DNA from: Gracilimonas sediminicola
GTDB lineage: Bacteria; Bacteroidota; Rhodothermia; Balneolales; Balneolaceae
Direction of reading: 5' to 3'
DNA: 64,000 bases
Assembly: GCF_024320785.1 (NCBI RefSeq)
Contig: NZ_JANDBC010000001.1
Location: 1,432,001-1,496,000, forward strand
Position 1 is the stretch's first letter, and each line of letters starts with the position of its first letter. Positions 8,125 to 16,896 of this stretch are shown here, in pieces. Both the position numbers and the translations under genes were made by a program. The notes below the pieces were generated by a model. The model ran no database searches, had not been told where the DNA came from, and saw only the letters and a list, made by a program, of their open reading frames with translations.

Positions 8125-9593
8125 TCAGCCGTTTTACCGGAAGGAAACTTAAAGATGTATTCAGCTCCCCCCACTTCTCTGTTATTCACCTGAACCCCAG
8201 CCTTTAAGCGGGAGGCAAAAGAATTAATGAGAATTGCCCCAAGACTCTCATCATCCGACTGATCAAACCCGGATGGCAAGCCGGGGCCATTATCGGAAAC
8301 GATCAGCACGATATCATCACCAATTTGCTTTAGTCGTATGCGAAGCTCACCGCGCTTGTTTTTATTGAACGCGTGTTTGTAAGCGTTAACCACTAATTCG
8401 TTAATCAGAAGCCCACAGGGAATTACCCTTTCGGTTTCAAGTAATACTTCTTCCATTTCAAATTTGAGCTCAACGGCTTCTTTGTAATCCGTAAATGTTT
8501 TGTGGATGGCCTCTACCAAATCTTTTATATACGTATTGAGCTTGATCTCTGAAAGAGACTCCGTTTTGTACAACTTCTCATGCACCAACGCCACCGACTG
8601 AATGCGTGCTTGGGTGTCTTGCAGTACTCTCTTTGCTTCCCGGCTTTCCGTATTTCCTTCCTGAAGATGAATGAGGCCCGACACTATAGCGAGGCTGTTT
8701 TTTACCCGGTGATGAATTTCCCTTAGCAAAACCTCCTTTTGCTCTAAGTTAGCCTGTATCGTCTTTGTCTTGGCGTTCACGCTTCGCTTAAGGCTTATGA
8801 CCCAACCCACTACTACAATAATTAACATTGCAGAGGCGGCTGCAATCAAATACAGATAAAACTGCGGAATGCCCCGAAAAGTCAGGTCTTCCGGTGTTCT
8901 GAGAAATAATTTGAAGGTTCGTTCTTTGGGAAACTCCGGGTTGTACTCTGTTATAATCCCTTTTACGGAAATTCTATCGCCCACTCCCAACACATCAAAG
9001 TCAAACTGATCATACAAACTGTGGAAATTCGACACGTACACCATCATGCTTTTGGATGAGCCTTCGGTAGATATGCGCACATACTTGCCATTAAACGTGC
9101 TGCCTTTTTCAATAATTTTTCCCTCCCCTTCTGCCAACATCCCCAGATAATCCTGTGGGGACTCTATGACTTCTGATAACGAGCGTACTTTAATCGGAGA
9201 TGAAGTCTTAAAAACCCGGTATGAATCAATATGAACTTCCGCCAGCCCATTGTACCGTTCTATTTTCCCTGTGGCTACGATGCTATCGCCTATTCCGAAT
9301 GGAGTTTCTATTTCCATCGCAAATACGGACATGCCGGCAGAATCATTCTGCACAAATGCCTGAAGATAGTGTTCATGAAGTAAGCCGGTTTCAATATTAG
9401 CGATGCCGGTTATGCTTACTTCCTCCCCAAAATAATCCAGCGTGTTATCGCTATTTGTGTCAGAGCGGATTTCAGAAAAAGTCCAAAAATAATCGGCGTC
9501 AGACTGTGCCTTTACTTCGAAACTGAAAAAACCTGCCGATACAACAAAACCTAAGAGAAACCACCCAAGGCGAGTACCAAAATTTTCAATCAT
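8121..9593 (-). CDS. membrane sensor histidine kinase, HisKA_2 type, OB-fold-like sensor
   Basis: A 490-residue kinase. It starts with a signal peptide or first membrane helix (1-29). A periplasmic region of about 30-240 follows, which looks like two OB-fold/tOB modules: phrases such as EEVSITGIANIE, GDSIVATGKIERYNG and GDRISVKGIITEYNP. A membrane helix at 245-270 and a short linker lead to the HisKA_2 dimerisation domain with REIHHRVKNSLA (phospho-histidine 294 or 295) and a C-terminal ATPase domain (NELVVNAYKHAF, DNGPGLP). Its partner regulator is not in the window. The gene is 141 bases downstream of a sodium:solute symporter on the same strand, suggesting linked regulation. The OB reading is by eye only. 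Confidence 0.85.
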   Translation of the reverse strand: MIENFGTRLGWFLLGFVVSAGFFSFEVKAQSDADYFWTFSEIRSDTNSDNTLDYFGEEVSITGIANIETGLLHEHYLQAFVQNDSAGMSVFAMEIETPFGIGDSIVATGKIERYNGLAEVHIDSYRVFKTSSPIKVRSLSEVIESPQDYLGMLAEGEGKIIEKGSTFNGKYVRISTEGSSKSMMVYVSNFHSLYDQFDFDVLGVGDRISVKGIITEYNPEFPKERTFKLFLRTPEDLTFRGIPQFYLYLIAAASAMLIIVVVGWVISLKRSVNAKTKTIQANLEQKEVLLREIHHRVKNSLAIVSGLIHLQEGNTESREAKRVLQDTQARIQSVALVHEKLYKTESLSEIKLNTYIKDLVEAIHKTFTDYKEAVELKFEMEEVLLETERVIPCGLLINELVVNAYKHAFNKNKRGELRIRLKQIGDDIVLIVSDNGPGLPSGFDQSDDESLGAILINSFASRLKAGVQVNNREVGGAEYIFKFPSGKTAD

Positions 9594-9734
9594 TATTCAC
9601 ACTAAAAGTTAACCTAAAGCCGCAAGGGTCGTTTCTGACCCTCAGATGATTGCCAAAATAATATTTTCATCTTTATATCTATAATCATTTTTCACATTAT
9701 CGGTTTATAAACAAATTTTTGATTCTGCCGGCTG

Positions 9735-11435
9735 TTAAATCTTCCTCACCACCGCCCAAACAAAGATACAGCCACCCAGCAAAAACCCGATTCCCGTTCC
9801 TGTATTGAAAAAGAAAATTTGCCCCAGTCCATATAGGAAAAAGAAAATAGCTCCCAGCGACATCCCAATATTCACAAGCTGAGGTAGCAAGCGGTCGGTC
9901 GTGTAGTTTCCATCCCTATACCCTGACCAGCTGCCCATCGGCGTTACTTTAGCATAGAATTTTTTGAGCGTCTCTTCCGATTCCGGCTTGGTCACAAAGG
10001 TTGCTGCCAACCAGATTATTGTTGAAAAAGTGGTTGTAAATATCATGCTCCCGGAAAAGTCATAGCCCATTTGATTCGAAAATACAGCCCCGGCAAAAGC
10101 TGCAATCATTGCTGAAATTTCACTCCAGGCATTAATTCTCCACCAGAACCATCTAAGTAAAAGTACGCCTCCAATTCCGGCACTTAGCGACAGGATAAAC
10201 TCCCAGCCGCCGGAAACGGAATCAAAGAAGTAGGAAACACCAACCCCCAGGGCAGCCATCAGTAATGTGGCGACCCGAGAGATGAACACATAGTGCTTTT
10301 GGGCTTTCTCTTTGTTCTCAAATTCTTCTTCGTTTTTTATGAACCGCTTGTAGAAATCATTTACCACGTAGGAGGTTCCCCAGTTCAACTGAGTGGAAAT
10401 AGTGGATACAAATGCGGAGAGAAAAGCCACCATCAATAAGCCCATCCAGCCCACAGGCAACACTTCCAGCATCATAAGCGGGTAACCGGTTTCCGGATCT
10501 TCGAGACCCGGGAATACAACCAGAGCAACCAAGCCAACTAATATCCATGGCCAAGGACGAACGGCATACATCAGGATATTGAACAACAAGGTTCCGCCGA
10601 CCGCATTTTTCTCATCTTTAGCTGAAAACATTCGCTGGGCAATATACCCTCCGCCACCCGGCTCAGCCCCCGGATACCAGGCCGCCCACCAGTTCATCCC
10701 CAACCAAATAAACGCTGTAGTCAGTGCTATTTCAGGATTGGTGAACGGGTTGAAACTCAAAATATCATAATTAGCCACCTCACCAAGCTGCGACTTAAGC
10801 TCGGATAACCCGCCCACATGATCTACGGAAAAGTAGGCCAGCGCTATTGTCCCTGCCATTGCGAGGATAAACTGAACAAAATCTGTTACCATCACTCCCC
10901 ACAAACCGGATATTGCTATGTATATGCCAATCAGCCCATACAGCACCAGGATAGCCACCCATTGATCGGCACCGGTAACTACCGTTAGAATTTTTGCCAT
11001 GCCAACCGTAACCCACCCCATAATGATGCAGTTGAATGGAAAGGCGAAATACAGTGCCCGAAATCCCCTAAGAAAACTGGCCGGCTTCCCGCCATAGCGT
11101 AGTTCAATAAACTCCACATCGGTTATTACGTCCGCCCGTTTCCAGAGTTTGGCGTAGATGAATACAGTCACAATACCTGAAATCATCCAGTTCCACCAAA
11201 ACCAATTTCCCGCAATCCCCTGTTTTGCAACAATTCCGGTAATGGCAAGGGGAGTATCTGCTGCAAATGTAGTAGCCACCATCGAAACCCCTACCAGCCA
11301 CCAAGGCAGGTTTTTTCCACCGGCGAAGAAATCGTCAAGTGACTCTTGCCCTCTAACCTTGGCTGCCCACGCAACGGCTATCATTAATAGTATATATCCG
11401 GCAACAACGAGATAATCAGCTGTCTCAAAGGGCAT
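9735..11435 (-). CDS. sodium:solute symporter (SSF family)
   Basis: An integral membrane carrier of 566 residues with about 13-14 hydrophobic segments, beginning with the typical extracellular N terminus and first helix (ADYLVVAGYILLMIAVAWAA). The loop ESLDDFFAGGKNLPWWLVG and the following SMVATTFAADTP are typical of the SSF family and include sodium-site residues. The solute cannot be predicted; sugars, acids and osmolytes are all transported by SSF proteins. It is transcribed away from one HisKA_2 kinase (start 11651) and toward another (8121-9593), so sensing and transport may be linked. Confidence 0.92.
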   Translation of the reverse strand: MPFETADYLVVAGYILLMIAVAWAAKVRGQESLDDFFAGGKNLPWWLVGVSMVATTFAADTPLAITGIVAKQGIAGNWFWWNWMISGIVTVFIYAKLWKRADVITDVEFIELRYGGKPASFLRGFRALYFAFPFNCIIMGWVTVGMAKILTVVTGADQWVAILVLYGLIGIYIAISGLWGVMVTDFVQFILAMAGTIALAYFSVDHVGGLSELKSQLGEVANYDILSFNPFTNPEIALTTAFIWLGMNWWAAWYPGAEPGGGGYIAQRMFSAKDEKNAVGGTLLFNILMYAVRPWPWILVGLVALVVFPGLEDPETGYPLMMLEVLPVGWMGLLMVAFLSAFVSTISTQLNWGTSYVVNDFYKRFIKNEEEFENKEKAQKHYVFISRVATLLMAALGVGVSYFFDSVSGGWEFILSLSAGIGGVLLLRWFWWRINAWSEISAMIAAFAGAVFSNQMGYDFSGSMIFTTTFSTIIWLAATFVTKPESEETLKKFYAKVTPMGSWSGYRDGNYTTDRLLPQLVNIGMSLGAIFFFLYGLGQIFFFNTGTGIGFLLGGCIFVWAVVRKI

Positions 11436-11650
11436 ATTTCGATCTAATTTTGTTTTCTTGATTCCATGAATATCAATGGGAAGAGTATAGCTAAAAATAT
11501 TTTGTCTATTTCAACCTGAAGAATAATAACAACACTGGTTTTGTTAATTATTATTTATTTAGTTGGACTTATTGCTTGCGTTCTGTTATTCTCCGAAAAG
11601 TTAAGGCAATGAATGGTTTACGGACCTTAGGGTTTCAGCTCAGTATATAA
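11436..11650. promoter_or_regulatory. divergent promoter region between symporter and kinase
   Basis: This 215-base AT-rich gap separates the divergent starts of the symporter (minus) and the PAS kinase (plus) and must hold promoters for both. I see no clear TTTG/TAnnTTTG pair, riboswitch fold or strong operator palindrome. Confidence 0.4.
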
Positions 11651-13405
11651 ATGGATACTAACAGAAGTTTTGCAAAAAGCTCTTTCAGGCGGCTCCATAT
11701 AGACAGAAAGATGATGGGCATCCTCGTCGTTTTTACGGTCTTGGGGATTTTTCTGACCATATCGGTTATTGTAGCCACCAACACACTGTCGGGGCTCAGG
11801 GGTTACTCAACCTTTCAGGTAAACTGGACGGAAGCGCGTAAAGATGCCGCTTTTCACCTTCTCAACTACATCAACACGAGGGACGATGTTTACCTGGACG
11901 GGTTTAAAGATGCAATGCAGCTCATCGATAATGCTTCAAGTATTCGGGAGGAGCTTAAAGCTGAGGATACCGATTATGCCTATTTACAGGAACTGTATAT
12001 CCAGACCCATACCATGCCCAATGACGTTGATAACATGATCCGCACTTACCAATGGTTTCATTCTTTTGGGGATTTTCAAATTGCTATTCAGGAGTGGATA
12101 GATTCTGATGGCACCATGAGGGAAATGGAGGGGCTGGCTAATGAGGCGCAGATGCTTGTCAACACTAATTCTTTGACTTTTGAACGGCAACAAGAGCTCA
12201 CGAACCAGGTTTTAGCTTTAGATCAAAGACTAAGAGGATCTAAATTCAGGCTGGCCGCGGCTCTTTCTTCGGGAACAGAGCTTTTAAATTTCATCATGTT
12301 GTGGATTGCTGTTTCTCTTGGGTTAATCTTGTTAACCACCGGTGGCATGCTTTCTTTTCGATTTCTGAAGAGCATTAAAAACTGGGAAAGAGAGATCGAG
12401 ATTAATGAGCAGAAGTATAGGTCACTGTATGAGCAAAATCCCAATGCCGTTTTCTCATTATCCAGAGATGGCCTTCTAATTTCTGCCAACCGAGTATTCG
12501 AAAAGGCTGTAGGCATGCAAGCTGAAGTATTGAAAGGTTCAACTATTGACCGGTTTGTAGAAAAATCAGATATCAAAAAACTGCAGTTCCATTTTCACCG
12601 AACGCTGGAAGGAACCCCACAGCATTATGAGACAGCTGTTGTTTTAAAAAAATCAGCTCCTATGCATGTAGAGGTTACAAATTTGCCTATGGTTGTTGAC
12701 GGAGAAATTATTGGCGTTTACGGTATTGCCCGCGACATTACTTATAGAAAGGAAGCAGAACTGAAAATAAAAGAGCAGCTGCAAGAGAAAACTCACCTTA
12801 TAGCAGAAGTCCATGACCGGGTGAAGAATAACCTGGCTTTAGTTTCCAGCCTGATACAATTACAACAAAATCTATCAAAACAACCAAGTTCCGGAAACTT
12901 CTTTGATAATACGATTTCCCGAATCCACTCTATGGCGATGGTGCATGAGCGACTATATCAGAACGAAACTTTTTCAAGCATCAGAATGGATGAATATGTA
13001 AATGAGCTGTTAGAAACCATTCGGCGAAAATACTCCTCTCCTTCGGCCAATGTTCAGTTAATAACGCATACCAACCCTGTTACATTAAGCATCAAACAGT
13101 CTATACCAACCGGACTTCTACTTAATGAGCTTTTAGTGAACGCTTTTAAACATGGCATCACTGAAGATAATGGGAAGATTGAAGTCTATCTTTCGCAGGA
13201 AAAGGATGAGGTTGTCATCAAAGTTTCTGATACAGGCCCGGGACTTTGTAAAGACTTTGACCTTAAACAGGCCCAAACCTTGGGGATGACTTTAATTTCG
13301 GTGTTACTCCGACAGCTGGATGCCGATTACCAATTATCTAATGAAGAGGGAACCACATTTACTATTCGGTTTAAAGGTATAGACGTGCTTTCCAGAACGG
13401 GCTGA
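11651..13405 (+). CDS. membrane PAS-sensor histidine kinase, HisKA_2 type
   Basis: A 584-residue kinase. Helix at 21-42, an extracytoplasmic helical sensor of about 45-205 (CHASE3-like in look), second helix at 210-235, a PAS domain at about 255-365 (YRSLYEQNPNAVFSLSRDG; GIARDITYRKEAE), then the HisKA_2 domain with AEVHDRVKNNLALVSSL at 385-401 and a HATPase domain (NELLVNAFKHGI, DTGPGL). In the first kinase of this locus the motif is HH; here the second His is Asp389 and only His388 remains. It is divergent from the symporter gene with a 215-base promoter gap. No response regulator is adjacent. Confidence 0.9.
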   Translation: MDTNRSFAKSSFRRLHIDRKMMGILVVFTVLGIFLTISVIVATNTLSGLRGYSTFQVNWTEARKDAAFHLLNYINTRDDVYLDGFKDAMQLIDNASSIREELKAEDTDYAYLQELYIQTHTMPNDVDNMIRTYQWFHSFGDFQIAIQEWIDSDGTMREMEGLANEAQMLVNTNSLTFERQQELTNQVLALDQRLRGSKFRLAAALSSGTELLNFIMLWIAVSLGLILLTTGGMLSFRFLKSIKNWEREIEINEQKYRSLYEQNPNAVFSLSRDGLLISANRVFEKAVGMQAEVLKGSTIDRFVEKSDIKKLQFHFHRTLEGTPQHYETAVVLKKSAPMHVEVTNLPMVVDGEIIGVYGIARDITYRKEAELKIKEQLQEKTHLIAEVHDRVKNNLALVSSLIQLQQNLSKQPSSGNFFDNTISRIHSMAMVHERLYQNETFSSIRMDEYVNELLETIRRKYSSPSANVQLITHTNPVTLSIKQSIPTGLLLNELLVNAFKHGITEDNGKIEVYLSQEKDEVVIKVSDTGPGLCKDFDLKQAQTLGMTLISVLLRQLDADYQLSNEEGTTFTIRFKGIDVLSRTG

Positions 13406-13481
13406 TAAGACTGGTAAATTCTTTTTCTAAAACCGGTGTTCAAAGGAGGAGTATAACAGAAAAATTTAGTTACTTCTTACT

Positions 13482-14351
13482 ATGAAAATGAGCCTGCCAT
13501 ATCACCTGGGTTGTACAGTCTGGAGTTTGCCGGAGTGGAAAGGAAGTTTCTTTACTGATGATGCCCAGCCCGATCGGTTTCTGTCTCAGTATTCGTCCGT
13601 ATTTAATTCTGTGGAAGGCAACACCACATTCTATAACACCCCTGACCCTGAAACCATATTGAAGTGGGGGCAACAAACTCCGAAAGGATTTAAGTTTTGC
13701 TTCAAATTTCCCAAGCGCCTCACCCACGAGCGCCGGTTACAGAACGTGGAAGATGATGCGGTGCATTTCGTAAAGTTGTTTGAACCGATCAGAGAGAAAA
13801 CCGGGCCGTTTATGATTCAGTTTCCTGACAGTTTTGGGCCTCAGGATCTATATAAGCTGGAAAATGTGTTCTCCGTTCTTCCAAAATCATTTAGCTATGC
13901 CGTTGAGGTTCGTCACCGTGACTTTTTTGACCACGGAAAGCATGAACGAAACCTGACTTCTCTCCTGAAAAGCTATGATGTGGATCGGGTTATTTTTGAC
14001 ACCCGTAAACTCCATTCGGTTAAAGCTACCGAATCTTCCATTGCAGAGGCACAAAAGAAAAAGCCCAAAGTACCCGTTCGATTCGATACTACGGGTGCCC
14101 GGCCCTTATTAAGATATGTAGGTACCAACGACATCCTTAACAACGAACCCTACCTGAAGGAGTGGGCTATCATAGTGGCTGAATGGATTGATGAAGGGCT
14201 TCACCCCTACGTTTTCATCCACGCTCCCAACAAGGTGGATCAGCCTAAACTATGCCGGCATTTTCACAAGCTGCTGTCGCAGTTGATTGAGGTTCCTGTC
14301 TTGCCTGATTGGCCTGCCAATAAGCAGGATAAACAACTTGGGTTGTTCTGA
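13482..14351 (+). CDS. DUF72 (YecE-like) family protein
   Basis: A 289-residue cytosolic protein with a TIM-barrel-like DUF72 pattern: LGCTVWSLPEWKGSFF near the N terminus, FNSVEGNTTFYNTP at about 41-54, FKFCFKFPKRLTHERRL at about 70-86, GPFMIQFPDSFGP, the acidic YAVEVRHRDFFD, and C-terminal YVFIHAPNKVDQPKLC. The family is widespread and biochemically uncharacterised; a nuclease or lyase role has been guessed. It ends just before the convergent DksA-like gene. Confidence 0.88.
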   Translation: MKMSLPYHLGCTVWSLPEWKGSFFTDDAQPDRFLSQYSSVFNSVEGNTTFYNTPDPETILKWGQQTPKGFKFCFKFPKRLTHERRLQNVEDDAVHFVKLFEPIREKTGPFMIQFPDSFGPQDLYKLENVFSVLPKSFSYAVEVRHRDFFDHGKHERNLTSLLKSYDVDRVIFDTRKLHSVKATESSIAEAQKKKPKVPVRFDTTGARPLLRYVGTNDILNNEPYLKEWAIIVAEWIDEGLHPYVFIHAPNKVDQPKLCRHFHKLLSQLIEVPVLPDWPANKQDKQLGLF

Positions 14352-14356
14352 TTTAA

Positions 14357-14797
14357 TTACACCGGTTCGTTCACATTGATTTCGGTATTGGCTTCTACAT
14401 TATTAGCCGACTTTACCGCTTCCACACTGTACCGGGCGTGGGGTTTAATCTCAAGCCGCTCTTTCTTGATGGGATCTCCGGTTACATCGCAGACTCCATA
14501 GTTACCCGTTTCTATACGATCTTTCGCCATCTTAATCTCTTCGATCTTCTCTTTTTGCTTTTCGATCATTGAGTAGTACTTCTCTCTTTCTTCCTCCGAG
14601 GAAGCAATATTACCCTGATGGTGGGCCGAGGAGGAAGTAGTATCATCAAGCTTACTCTCAATTTCACTTAATCGATCTTCGAAGGAATTTATCTTTTCTT
14701 CGGCATCTTCCAGCTCTTCGTTTAGCCGTTCTTCAAAATGCTCAAGTTCTTCTGATGAAAATGGAGTGTTGTTTACCGGTGCTTCTTGCTGTGTCAT
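14357..14797 (-). CDS. DksA/TraR-family protein
   Basis: A 146-residue protein. Residues 15-105 form an acidic, coiled-coil-rich N-terminal part, followed by the DksA-type C-terminal domain (IETGNYGVCDVTGDPIKKER at about 103-122). The family acts at the RNA polymerase secondary channel or as general stress factors. The zinc-finger cysteines are reduced to one (Cys in YGVCDVTG); the other three positions hold D/T/G-type residues, a pattern shared by many Bacteroidota members that work without zinc. The gene stands alone, convergent with the DUF72 gene. Confidence 0.83.
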   Translation of the reverse strand: MTQQEAPVNNTPFSSEELEHFEERLNEELEDAEEKINSFEDRLSEIESKLDDTTSSSAHHQGNIASSEEEREKYYSMIEKQKEKIEEIKMAKDRIETGNYGVCDVTGDPIKKERLEIKPHARYSVEAVKSANNVEANTEINVNEPV

Positions 14798-14875
14798 AAT
14801 ACTCTCGTTTTATCCAACTTCATTCAGTTATTAAACGAGATATCTGTTTTTAGCATTTCAATAGCTCAACTGAGT

Positions 14876-15502
14876 CTATTCAAGGTTGCCAACCATGGCC
14901 GTGTTTTTGACGAAGTCCAGTTTCTTCAGCTCATCCATAGCCTCCAACTCTTTATCCTCTTCGGTTTTGAGTATCGCTGAACGCTGACTCTTTTGCAGCA
15001 CCTCAAATTTTAGATCCGGGTAAGCGGCTTTAATATCTGTAACCGTTTTTTCTGTAGCATTATAGGTTAACGCTACTACTACATATTCGTACTCTTTACT
15101 ATAAGTCAGCTTTGCCAGCAGCTGATTTACCTTATCACTTCCAAGTGTATCGCTATCATTAATCTCTTCCATCTCTTTGTCGGAGTTCCCGGCGGCTTCA
15201 CTCATCACAAACTCTACCCACTCACTTTCTTCCAGTTCTTTCAGCTGTTGGGGGCTTGGGTTGTTTTCTATGGAAAGCACTATGTTTTTAATCTCGCTGC
15301 TCAGAATTTCATATCCCATATCGTCCAGTTTCTGTTCAATAAAGGTTGGAGAAACTGTATCAGAAAAGGTTACCTGGATTTTACCGGCTTCAATGTTGTA
15401 TTCGCCCTTCTCAAGTTTTTTGATGTCGGTATCGTCCATCACTTGTGCGAAACCGATAAAAGGAACCAACACGCTAACTATTATGACTACTAACTGTTTC
15501 AT
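14876..15502 (-). CDS. secreted protein of unknown function with a duplicated domain
   Basis: I do not recognise a family. The 208-residue protein has a signal peptide (1-19, cleavage after GFA). Two stretches look homologous: about 52-100 (KLDDMGYEILSSEIKNIVLS then PSPQQLKELEESEWVEFV) and about 155-205 (AAYPDLKFEVLQKSQRSAIL then ELEAMDELKKLDFVKNT). Each predicts helix-strand-strand-helix-strand, similar to I9-inhibitor or ACT-like folds. An acidic linker separates them. The protein is likely periplasmic or secreted; no cysteines or catalytic motif were seen. Confidence 0.7.
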   Translation of the reverse strand: MKQLVVIIVSVLVPFIGFAQVMDDTDIKKLEKGEYNIEAGKIQVTFSDTVSPTFIEQKLDDMGYEILSSEIKNIVLSIENNPSPQQLKELEESEWVEFVMSEAAGNSDKEMEEINDSDTLGSDKVNQLLAKLTYSKEYEYVVVALTYNATEKTVTDIKAAYPDLKFEVLQKSQRSAILKTEEDKELEAMDELKKLDFVKNTAMVGNLE

Positions 15503-15597
15503 GAAAACCCGTTTTATTTATTATTACCTGTAGCTGTAACGGGAATTTTTGGTATTTGTTCCCCGATGAACTTTCTCTGCGTGTCCGTTAGTCCCGC

Positions 15598-16617
15598 CTA
15601 CTTTTTTAAAAGCCTGGCCTTTTGACTTCCGGCACCAACTGCCAACATACAAATACAAATAAATATAAACCCACCGGTGAGTGTAAAATTATCCACCAGA
15701 TAACCCATGATGGGCTGAGAAAGCATTCCGCCCAGCGCTCCCATTGTTGCCACCGTTGCAAGTGCCACAGCACCTTCTTTTCCGGCAGCACTGAAAATCA
15801 TGGGGAACGTTAGTGCAACACCTGCGCCTGCCATAACAAAGCCAATTGAAGCAACCATCAGGTTTGGAGATAAGATCGAAATTATCACACCCGTAGCTGC
15901 TATTACAGAACCGCCTGTGATTAATGCTTTTGCCCCAAACCTTGGTTTCAGGCGGTCCCCTACCAAACGCATAATTAACATGGAAACTGCATAAGCGGTG
16001 TATCCAATGGGGGCCAGTCCCTCTGATGCTCCCACATAATCTGTGAAGAATAAGGTTACCCAGTTCATAATCGAGTCTTCGATGGAAGCTGCAACAAAGC
16101 AGATTACCCCCAACCAAAGTAAACTCCCGTGTGGAAGTTTGAATCGTGCTTTCACAGCCTGTGGGTCCGGGCCGTCTTCCGGCAGGTAGCTATAGACGCC
16201 CATCAGTACAACCAGCAGCAATATGGCTATTCCCCAGAAATGAAGGGTTACAGAAAACTGTTGTGATGCCATAGCTGTTCCTGCCAAAGCCCCGGCAACA
16301 TTCCCCACTCCAAACCAGGAGTGGATCATGGACATGTGCGACCGGCCGGTACTTTCTTCGATCCTGGAACCGAGAGCATTGATGGAAATATTATATCCGC
16401 TGGCTCCCGCGCCGGTAATTAACAGCACAAGTGTCAGTACAATCCAGTCCGGTGCTACCGCCATGGGAATGAGTGACAGAATCAACAGCACACCAAAGAG
16501 CATAGATGCCTTTTTCGCTCCAACACGGTGTATGAGTCCGGTTACTGCCGGCATAATTAATATGGTGCCCAGTCCCCGCCCAAGCAGTGCATATCCCAGC
16601 GTAACCGGGGTGAGCAT
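15598..16617 (-). CDS. MFS transporter, 5' end uncertain
   Basis: A major facilitator superfamily carrier related by look to the YbjJ/Fuc-permease-like group, substrate unknown. From the first ATG (16617) the product has 339 residues and about 11 helices, missing the start of helix 1. The same frame stays open upstream to 16807 and encodes a convincing first helix, CTAFFILGAVFATWASRIPAI, just before the ATG. Yet it contains no ATG, GTG or TTG. The gene therefore uses a rare start (ATC, ATT, ATA or CTG), has an upstream frameshift or sequencing error, or is decaying. It is divergent from the ATP-grasp gene. Confidence 0.8.
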   Translation of the reverse strand: MLTPVTLGYALLGRGLGTILIMPAVTGLIHRVGAKKASMLFGVLLILSLIPMAVAPDWIVLTLVLLITGAGASGYNISINALGSRIEESTGRSHMSMIHSWFGVGNVAGALAGTAMASQQFSVTLHFWGIAILLLVVLMGVYSYLPEDGPDPQAVKARFKLPHGSLLWLGVICFVAASIEDSIMNWVTLFFTDYVGASEGLAPIGYTAYAVSMLIMRLVGDRLKPRFGAKALITGGSVIAATGVIISILSPNLMVASIGFVMAGAGVALTFPMIFSAAGKEGAVALATVATMGALGGMLSQPIMGYLVDNFTLTGGFIFICICMLAVGAGSQKARLLKK

Positions 16618-16896
16618 GGATATATCACGAATGGCCGGAATACGGGAAGCCCAGGTTGCAAATACGGCTCCCAGAATAAAAAAAGCAGTACAAGTGGCTA
16701 TTAGCTCTCGCTTTGCCGTATTGTCGGAAGTATTTGAGCCGTATGAAGAGATCGTTTTTATCTTGAATTTAGAAGCAGCTTGAAAATACGGGCAATGATC
16801 AAAACTTCATAAACTTAGTTCTTGGTTTTGGTTATTGGTTTTTAGTGATTATTTGTATTCCTTAGGATTTATTTTTGCAATGAAAGCCTGCTTTTT

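Noticed and set aside
15689-16117. Cysteine- and histidine-rich minus-strand frame over the MFS gene
   Set aside because: It is the +1/+2 shadow of the transmembrane coding sequence.
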